Notes under the pieces: generated by a model
What the model was told of the DNA's origin: nothing
Databases searched by the model: none
Seen by the model: only the letters and a program-made list of their open reading frames with translations
Part shown: piece by piece, positions 1 to 8,000 of the stretch
Layout of the letters: every line of letters starts with the position of its first letter
Position numbering within the stretch: position 1 is the first letter of the stretch
Program-made: the position numbers and the translations under genes
From: a virus
Virus record (IMG/VR): IMGVR_UViG_3300003690_000123
Coordinates: 1 to 22,599 of that record
Strand: one strand, 5' to 3'
Length of the DNA stretch: 22,599 nucleotides

Positions 1-2
1 CG

Positions 3-1046
3 CCGGATTACTCTGAGAGAAAAGAGGCGATCAATGTTCAGGCACGGAAGGATCTCAAAACTTTTGAAGAGCAGGAAGTTGTTCCGCAAAGCGTTAAGGA
101 CATAAGGGATCATGTAGCTAAGTCTATTGAGGCATTGGAAAGAAGCCCGGTGCCGTGGATGCGTGCCGCTGCCGCAGCTACCAAAGGCCATCAGCCTTTA
201 TTTTTGGCCCTGACCAATGCGATGATTGGCTACACGGAAGGGACTGAAGAGTTAAGAAAAGAAGGCTTGGAGACTATGGGCCAACTGGCTGATATGGATA
301 TGCAGATGGCTGCACTTGAGGCTCAACGTGCTGCGGATGTTTTCGCACAGAAGCAGTTGATCACCCAAGCACAGAGAGCGGAAGTACAAGGAGATGAAGA
401 CAAGGCTGCTAAGTACATCGCTTCCGCTAGCGCAGCCCGTGATGCAGCACTTGGCAGAAATATTGATATAGAACGTATCAATGCTCAGATATATGTCGCG
501 CACATGAATATGTTTGGAACTGACAGAGCGGCGGCTCAAGATGTGCTGAAAGCTCTCTTCAAAGAACATAAGAATGATCCAGAATGGTTTACTATAGCTA
601 CCGATGGTACAGCTACTCCAACTACTCACTCTTACAAAATAGCTTATGAAACTGTTGATCCAAAAGCACTTAATTTTGCAGCATTACAGTATGGGATGAG
701 TGTCCAAGGCAGGAATCTGCAACTTACTAACTTAGCGCAAGGTGAAAGAGATGCGGCTGCATCATGGGCTGATGAGGAGATTGCGAATCAATGGCTTGCT
801 GCTGAATCTCCGTTTAAGGAATGGCTTATAACAAAGGGCATTACGATACCAGAGGGGACAGCTAACACGTCTCCGAAAATAAAAGGGTTGTTGGAAGCAT
901 TTTATTTGGAAACCGAAAGCGCCCATTATCGTAGTACGCCAGAAATACGCGCTCAATTGGACCCAATGTATCCGGGCGTTCTTGGAGGGCAGGCTTTTGA
1001 TGTTAGTGAATGGTCCGTAGAAACAATGCCTACAAAGCCAGAGTGA
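3..1046 (+). CDS. Probable internal/structural virion protein, 5' end cut off by the window
   Basis: The frame is open from the left edge to the TGA at 1046, so 347 residues are visible and the true start lies outside the window. A TTG at 135 could be mistaken for a start, but the frame continues upstream of it without a stop. The protein is rich in Ala, Glu, Gln and Lys, with long predicted helices (roughly residues 75-150) and no signal peptide, membrane segment or catalytic motif that I recognise. It sits 18 bases before a gene with the N-terminal signature of giant phage ejection proteins, so by position it is probably another internal virion or tail-associated protein. The function is inferred from context only; the coding status is firm. 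Confidence 0.75.
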   Translation, partial: PDYSERKEAINVQARKDLKTFEEQEVVPQSVKDIRDHVAKSIEALERSPVPWMRAAAAATKGHQPLFLALTNAMIGYTEGTEELRKEGLETMGQLADMDMQMAALEAQRAADVFAQKQLITQAQRAEVQGDEDKAAKYIASASAARDAALGRNIDIERINAQIYVAHMNMFGTDRAAAQDVLKALFKEHKNDPEWFTIATDGTATPTTHSYKIAYETVDPKALNFAALQYGMSVQGRNLQLTNLAQGERDAAASWADEEIANQWLAAESPFKEWLITKGITIPEGTANTSPKIKGLLEAFYLETESAHYRSTPEIRAQLDPMYPGVLGGQAFDVSEWSVETMPTKPE

Positions 1047-1064
1047 TCAAGAGGGATTTCTTTA

Positions 1065-2051
1065 ATGCCTCAGTATAGAGTCACATCCCCTGACGGAAGA
1101 GAGATTGTTGTCAATGGTCCCGAAGGATCAACGCAGCAGGATGCGGTTCGTTTCGCACAACAGCATTTTGCCGCTCAGGCTACGCAACAGCCAACTGCCC
1201 CACCAGAAGAAGAAGGACTCTTCTCCGGGGTTGGAGATTTCTTTACTGGCACATGGCAAGCAGGCGCACGAGGCTTCGGCTCACTAGCTGAAATACCGGG
1301 TGCTTACAGTGCGGCTTTAGGCTCCCCGGAATCTTTCCAGCGAGAAAAAACAGAGAGAGAAGCAAGGCAGCAGAGGCTAGCCTCAGAAGCTCCTCCTATG
1401 AATCTTGCGGAACTCAAAAGATTATGGGAAGAGGAAGGTGTCCTCACCGCTGCCAGCCGGATACCTCAGTTTGCTTCCGAAGCGATTGCTGGCTCTCTTC
1501 CATTCATGGCCGCTCCCTTTAGCGCGGCAATAACTGCTCAAGCATTTGTCCCCCCTGTCGGTCTTCCCGGTTTGGCTGGTAAAGCTGTTGTTGGCGCAGG
1601 CGCATTCATAGGAACTGCTGCCCTCCAGTTCTTCGGCATGAATATTGGCCGTCAAATGGAAGAAGGGGCGGAAACGCAGGAAGAACTAGACATAGCGAGG
1701 GCTGCTCTGGCCGCGCCAACACAGGCAGCAGCAGAGTACTTCATATTCATGGCGACAGGCGGTCTTGGTAAACTTGTCAACCGCAAGGCTGCTGAAGAAG
1801 CAGCAAGAACTTTATTCCAGTCCATCAAAAGGGGCGGTGCCAGAGGCGCGGCAACGGAAATCCCCACTGAGATGTATCAACAGATGGCAGAGCGTTGGAC
1901 GGCAGGGCTAGACCTTACCTCCGACGATGCTCTGAATGCGTGGGCCTCCTCCGCCTCCTCCACCGAAAGAGGCAGCGCCAACGGCACAGCCAACAGCGCC
2001 TCAACTCTTACTACCAGCCCCTCCCACAACTCCCCCCTTACTCCTCCTTGA
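1065..2051 (+). CDS. N-terminal part of a giant phage internal/ejection protein (frame-split)
   Basis: This 328-codon frame starts with ATG after a GAGGGA ribosome binding site. Residues 1-40 have the pattern YRVTSPDGREIVVNGPEG followed by QDAVRFAQQ, a short domain I know from the N-termini of giant phage internal virion proteins. Residues about 140-230 are Ala/Gly-rich and hydrophobic, as in membrane-penetrating ejection proteins. From about residue 293 the sequence becomes a Ser/Thr-rich low-complexity tail that looks like out-of-frame translation. The +1 frame over the same bases gives a proline-rich linker leading directly into the 2599-codon frame. I infer that this is the front of the same protein, separated by a frameshift, a deletion or a sequence error near 1936-1950. 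It could instead be a separate short protein. Confidence 0.7.
   Translation: MPQYRVTSPDGREIVVNGPEGSTQQDAVRFAQQHFAAQATQQPTAPPEEEGLFSGVGDFFTGTWQAGARGFGSLAEIPGAYSAALGSPESFQREKTEREARQQRLASEAPPMNLAELKRLWEEEGVLTAASRIPQFASEAIAGSLPFMAAPFSAAITAQAFVPPVGLPGLAGKAVVGAGAFIGTAALQFFGMNIGRQMEEGAETQEELDIARAALAAPTQAAAEYFIFMATGGLGKLVNRKAAEEAARTLFQSIKRGGARGAATEIPTEMYQQMAERWTAGLDLTSDDALNAWASSASSTERGSANGTANSASTLTTSPSHNSPLTPP
1936..2051 (+). other. Frame-transition zone between the two parts of the giant protein
   Basis: The upstream frame (positions divisible by 3) runs to TGA at 2049-2051. The downstream frame, one base ahead, is open from 1936 right after a TGA at 1933. Translated in the downstream frame, the overlap reads as poly-Pro followed by Pro/Ala/Leu-rich repeats, which is typical of a linker. 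The upstream frame gives Ser/Thr/Asn-rich noise. The upstream frame ends in CCT TGA, and a +1 slip there would read CTT GAG into the downstream frame. No Shine-Dalgarno sequence precedes the ATG at 1936. The zone fits a programmed +1 frameshift, a natural deletion or an assembly error; the sequence alone does not decide. Confidence 0.55.
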
Positions 2052-5000
2052 GGATCATCGCTTAGACAGCGATAAAATCATAGGCCCGGATGAAGATGTA
2101 TCCGTGCTGGCTAGCCAAACGATTGACCAACTTGGCAACAATCTTCCTTTGGCATTTAACAGGGGTGTTATCACCACTGATGAAACAGGCACGCCTGATG
2201 TTTACAGGGTAAGGCCGGATGTAATTGAAGTCACTGATGAAGAAGGGGAAGTTGTTCGTAATGCCAAGGGAGAACCAACATTTCTTCCGCAAGGGGAATA
2301 CCGTGGGTTTTTTGTAGAAACACAACATGGCGTAAGGGCGTCTCCTTATTTTTCAACTCAAGCACAGGCAGAAACATTCAAGGATGAATTAAACATTGGG
2401 GTTAATAACATCCTGCGGAAACAGGATGAGGCAGAGACGGAGTTACTGGCTACGGAAGCGCTTCAGGAAGCAAGGTTAGATGAGCAGAATGATTTGCTCA
2501 GGGCTGCTGCCATTCTTACCCGTCCCGACACGGTGATAGACTTTGATGACATGGCTACGGCTGATGCAATCAGGCTTAACCAACATATGAATAGCACAAT
2601 GCGGAATCAGTTTGAGTCTGGAGATACGGTCCCGGTTGAGTTGCTTGCTGAAATTGGGCTTGACCCGGATAAGATAGATGCGTTGCTCCCTACTCCACCT
2701 GTGGAAGCGGATCTTGATTTCTGGACTAACACTGCTGTTGCAAGTCTTGCCTCCCAGAAGAATATTAAAATAGATGACCCCGGATTTGAGCGGCTTGCTT
2801 CCCGCAGGACAGGCACTAAAAATTTAGAGAGAATGACAGCCACTCAGCTTTGGTATCTCTCTCGTGCATTGAATGAAATGCCAGTGCTGCCGGGGACTGG
2901 TCCTCAATCCCTACCATTTATTAAGCGGCCAATATTTACTTCTTCACAGTACAACACTGCCGTTGCTTCTGCCCGCAATATGCCTGCGCGTCCTGAAAAA
3001 AAATTAAGACAAGGTGAGATTCTAAAGTCTGATTTAACGAATGCTCTTGAAGGGAAGAAAAGAAGTAAGCCCGGTGTAGCAACTGAATCTATTATTGAAC
3101 GGGCACTAAAGAGGAAAGATTTATTTGCGTTAGAGCGTAGGCCCGGAGCTTACATTCATAAAGAATTTCTCAATGTCACACCTTGGCATGAGCAGTATAG
3201 AGTGCGCCCGACTGCTGTCCCTCCAAAACTTGCGGAGAAAATAGCTGAGAGGAGGAAGGCCGGGAAACCGCCGACCCAAAATCAGCTTCGTCAACTCCAG
3301 AAAGGAATACGGGAAGAAGATATAGAGGGCACCACTCCTTTTACTCGCGGTGAGCCAGTGGAAGTGGAAGCCAGAGCGGCGGAAGCTGCTGCGGCAGAAG
3401 CAGCGGCAGCAGAGGCCGAGGCCGTTGGAACTATAAGTCCATTCAGGGAAAAATTCATCAGGGGTGTACACCCGGAAGGCCGTGTATTTAAGCGCGGTGT
3501 TGCGGTGCGGCCTGCTCGCCCAATTCGTGGTTTAAGAACAGGCGAAATAGTTGGTCCTCGTAAAGGTATTCCTATTAGAAGGGATGATACAAGTGCGTTG
3601 GATATGGATGCTGCGGCCAAGGCTTTCAAAGCAAGGCTGGCCCGTGCTGAAATAAGCAATGAGATTAACCGCAGGCTTGCCACTGTTGGTGGCAGGAAAG
3701 CTGTGGTCGATGCGCTTAGTAAGGCAATCAAATCCAGACTGGTCAAGTACAGGAAGACAATCCCTGACTACACCAAAAAAATAGATGGTGTTTCTGTTAG
3801 CTTGGTGAACACCCTGAGCGGGAAGAAGGAAGCTGATATTGATTGGGAAGGGAATAGGCTTCTTATTTCTGTGGCTCTGGATCAACTGGACACTAAAGAA
3901 ACACTCAAAACCGCATCTAGTAAATTAGCTAATGTTATCAACCATGAAATGGTTCACGCCCTGCGTGACAAAGAATTTATATCTCCCAAGGACTGGAAGC
4001 TACTTACCAAGTTTGTAAAGAAGCGGGCCACTGGTCTGAGGCAAACACTGAAAGACGACACTGTCATAGAGAAAGACAAGACATACTATGAAGCTGCCCA
4101 GATAATATATAAAGATGAGTACCACGACAGGAGCAAAGCTGATCGTGAGAACCTGATAGTAGAAGAAGCTATTGCTGATGCCTTCAGGGATTGGACAGAG
4201 GGCAGAGGTGCAACCGGGAAGCCTGCATCTTTGTTCCGTCGTATTGTTGATTTCTTTATTGGCCTCAAGAATGGCCTCACCAACGCCAACATCAGGAATG
4301 CCAACCAAGTATTCATGGGTCTCTACGGGGAGCCGGAAACACCAGCGCCACGCCCGGTTGCAGCAGCGGAGCAAGTAACTCCTGAAGATGTGGAGAGGGC
4401 TGAGAAATACACTGCAAGGATACGCCAGACAGAGGCTGACCTGCCAGATGCGGTGAGAGGAAGGCGTGCCTCTATAGCTAGAAGTATAGACACTCCGGTA
4501 ACCCCTGCGGTTCCTAGAACAACATCTGAGATATTGGATTTTATCAGGGCGAATCCAGAAGGGTTTACATTAGACATTGAGGGGCGTCCCACTCCGCTAA
4601 CTGGTTATGTTGTCGCCCCGGTTAAAGCCGCTGAAACAAAAGTTAAAGCCAAAGAACTTAATGAAGCTATTGTTGATTCTTTTATAAAAGATTTAGTGCA
4701 GTTGCGTGCCATTAGTCAGCGGCCTGTTTATATGGGGGGCTGGCTTAGTCCTAAAGATAATATGTATTATCTTGATGGGGTACAAATTTATGATAATTTG
4801 GAGGAAGCCTTATATCTAGCTGATGTTGCTGATCAAACTGCGATATGGGACTTAGGGAAATTAAATGAAGTATGGACAGAAGAAGGGATCGCAAGCCTCC
4901 AAGAGGCTGGAGCTTACAGTGATAGACGACACGACGAGCTTCGACGAAGCCAAGGGGAAATTGCTAGGCGCTTTACACCGGGCGGGGATACCCGTGAAGC

Positions 5001-8000
5001 TCGACCCGGATTCCCGGTTCAGACAGGACGGGAAGCCACGGGACTTGATAGAGAAACTTATGACAGAAGACGGGCTAACCAGAAAACAGGCCGTGAGAGC
5101 GATCTCAGATACACTCCTGTAGAAACAGGAGAACTTACTGGGGACGGCAGAGGCCATACTGAATTTTTTTCCTTCGTTACTCGCGGGACTGAAGGCCGTC
5201 CCACTACCAAACAAGAATACGAACCTGTCATCACACTATCAGACGAGTTAGGATTTGATGCCGAGTATCAATCTCATCTCGGTAATTTTGATGCACATAT
5301 TGCAACCAGCATCCCCGGCTTCAGAGAAGTGCAAGCTGCCGTTGGTGAAGCATTAGTAAAAAGTTATGGTGCTGACACTGACGTACTTGATATTGGCGCT
5401 TCAGAAGGCGCACTGATCAAGACTATTTCTTCCCGCTCTGGCGGCAATATCCGTACTGTTGGTATTGATCCTAACGCAGCGATGGCCGAAACCTTTGAGA
5501 CAGGGACTCCTGTTGCAGGAGCAGAGTATGAAATTTCTGCTCTGGGTTCGGCAGGCCAAGAAGGCAAAGTTGCGTGGCGGGATGACGATGGATCATTCGT
5601 TAGGTATTACCAACCTGACAGAAAATTTGATGTCGTCCATGAAGCGATGGTGTTCCAGTTTATTTCTGGGGACCGTGAGCCACAGATCCAACGCATGAAG
5701 GAAATGGCGAAGGATGATGGGTTAGTTATTATTGAGGAGAAAATCTTTGATAATGAAGGAGAGGCACGCAAACAATGGAATAAGAATGAATACAAGAAAG
5801 ATAAATTCAAGCGTCAGTATTTTACGGAGAGAGACATAAGCAAGAAGCGTGAAGAAACTTTGGTGGGAATGCACGACAATATGATTTCTACCACTGAGAC
5901 TGAAAACATTCTTGCCAATAACTTTGGGGCAGTAGCGCAGTTTTGGGACAGTGGGAATTTCAAAGGGTATGCTGCTTCCGATAACTCAGCTACTCTTGAT
6001 AAGTTTCTTTCAAATCTCCAGTCACTAGAGAGTGATTTCTCTACTACTAAAACTCCCCGTCAGCTAGCCAGAAGAGCATCCATAGCTAGGAGGGTAGAGG
6101 TAGGCAAACCTTCCCTGACCATTGAGTCTCTTTACGGAGGCTTCAGTACTCCAGTTGCCCCCAATGCTCTTGATCCTATGTACCAAACTAATAAAAATTT
6201 AATTTGGCAGGATGAAGCTGTCCCTGTCTTTATTCCCCACGGTCATAATGAATGGAGTGATGACCTTCTTAAAAATATAGGGCTTGGGAAAGCGCACGCT
6301 GACCTTCATCTCACCGATATAAAAAAGAACACCCCGTTCAATTCTGTTGAGGAAATGCTGGAAGCAGCGATGGAAGCCTATTGGCCCCACCGTAATAACC
6401 CAGAGGTAGGTGGGGTTACCATAACTCCAATGCCCAAAAAACAGAATGAGATAGAAAAGATTAGGATGGAGTGGGATAGCCCCGATATGGGGTATCCGTC
6501 AGTGTTTGTGTTTCATCGGATTCCATTCTCTGCCTATCCCGGTCTCTTGACCAGACGTCCTGATCTTGAAGGCCGTCACATGATGTCCTTGATTACAGCG
6601 TGGAATGGTCCCTCAAATAAAGAGAGTGACGCCCCGGTTCCGATGCCTGCCATCAGCCCAAGGGCAGAGCGCACTCCGGCAATGGAGATAATAGTACAGA
6701 AGGGAGTCAATGATGCTGTCGCTGCCAACTACAGGGGAAAAGAAAGACTAACCCTGTCTCCCTCCATACGGAAAAGATATTCCATCAATCGTGGCATTGA
6801 CAAGATGGACCCGGAGATGAAGGAAGCTGCCGAAAAAGTTATGAATATCGGTGGCGACCAATCATTCATGGACAAAATGTTCTCCATGTTCCGCGCCACT
6901 GATCCTTCCGATCATACTTTCGCAACAAAGTTTAGGCAGAAAATAGTTGATAGGTTTGCTGGCTTCATAGCTCGTGGAATACAGGTGCAAAAGCTCCGCA
7001 AGGAGATGGGTATCGAGGAAGAGATAGCTTTGGATTCAGCCACGTCCAGTGCGGCTGGTTTGCTCACCAGAAAGTCAGGCATCACTGCTGCCGGTATTAC
7101 AAAAGGGTTCCTTATCAGGGATCGTGGCAGGATCTATGCCCTGCATGAAGGGCTTATAAACCATAGTGATCCTGCTGTCGCAGAAGCATACAAGGCAGCC
7201 TATGACAGGATGGTCGAAGAGACTGCCTACATTGACCCCGTTACGAAGGAAGAAGTACGGATAGAGTCTCCCTCAGATCTTGCTGGTCTTGTTGATATCC
7301 TAGCGGAGATAGACAAGGAACAGATATGGGCTGAGTTCTTCCTCTACGCAGCAGCCAAGAGAGCGCAACGCCTTACAGAAGAAGGACGGGAGAAAACATT
7401 TACCGATAAAGATATTGAGATTGGCCTGCGTGCTGGTGAAATGCACCCATCCATAGACCGTGCCTACCGCAAGTATCAACTATGGAATAACGCCGTAATC
7501 AATATCATGCGTGACAGCGGTGTGATCAGTGATGAAGCCGCTGCTTTATGGAAGGCCAACGCAGACTACCTCCCCTTCTATCGTGAACTTTATGATGACG
7601 CTGGCGTTACCTACGAAGTAATAAGCCCAGAAGGAGTGGCGACAAGAGACGTAATGTATCGGTCTATGAAAGACCCAAACAACAGGGTGCTTTCCAGTTT
7701 CTACAGCACGAAGACTCCAAGGGAACTGAAGGGCGGCAAGCCTGTGTTCTGGGTGATGGTCAATAATGTGTCTGACCACAAGCGTTATCTTTCAAAGTCA
7801 CAACCATTGTATGACCGGGTAAAGGAATTGCGGGAGCGTAATGGGCCTGATGTCCAGATAAGAATTGCTGCCGACAATCAGCGCATTGCTGATCCACTGA
7901 ACAACATGCTGCGTAATCTTGACGCCGCTGTTACTTCCTCCCTCCAGAATATGCTGGTCCTCCGTGGCATCAGGGATCTCAGGGAACTTGGTCTGGCGTC

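Noticed and set aside
135-137. TTG at 135 as start of the first gene
   Set aside because: The same frame stays open to the left edge with typical helical protein sequence, so the gene begins outside the window.
252-629. Long minus-strand frame opposite the first gene
   Set aside because: It is antisense to a well-formed coding frame, has no ribosome binding site and gives Ser/Cys/Phe-rich noise.
3291-3746. 151-codon minus-strand frame inside the giant gene
   Set aside because: It is rich in Ala and Ser because it mirrors the Ala/Glu-rich linker on the plus strand. It lies fully inside a better coding frame.
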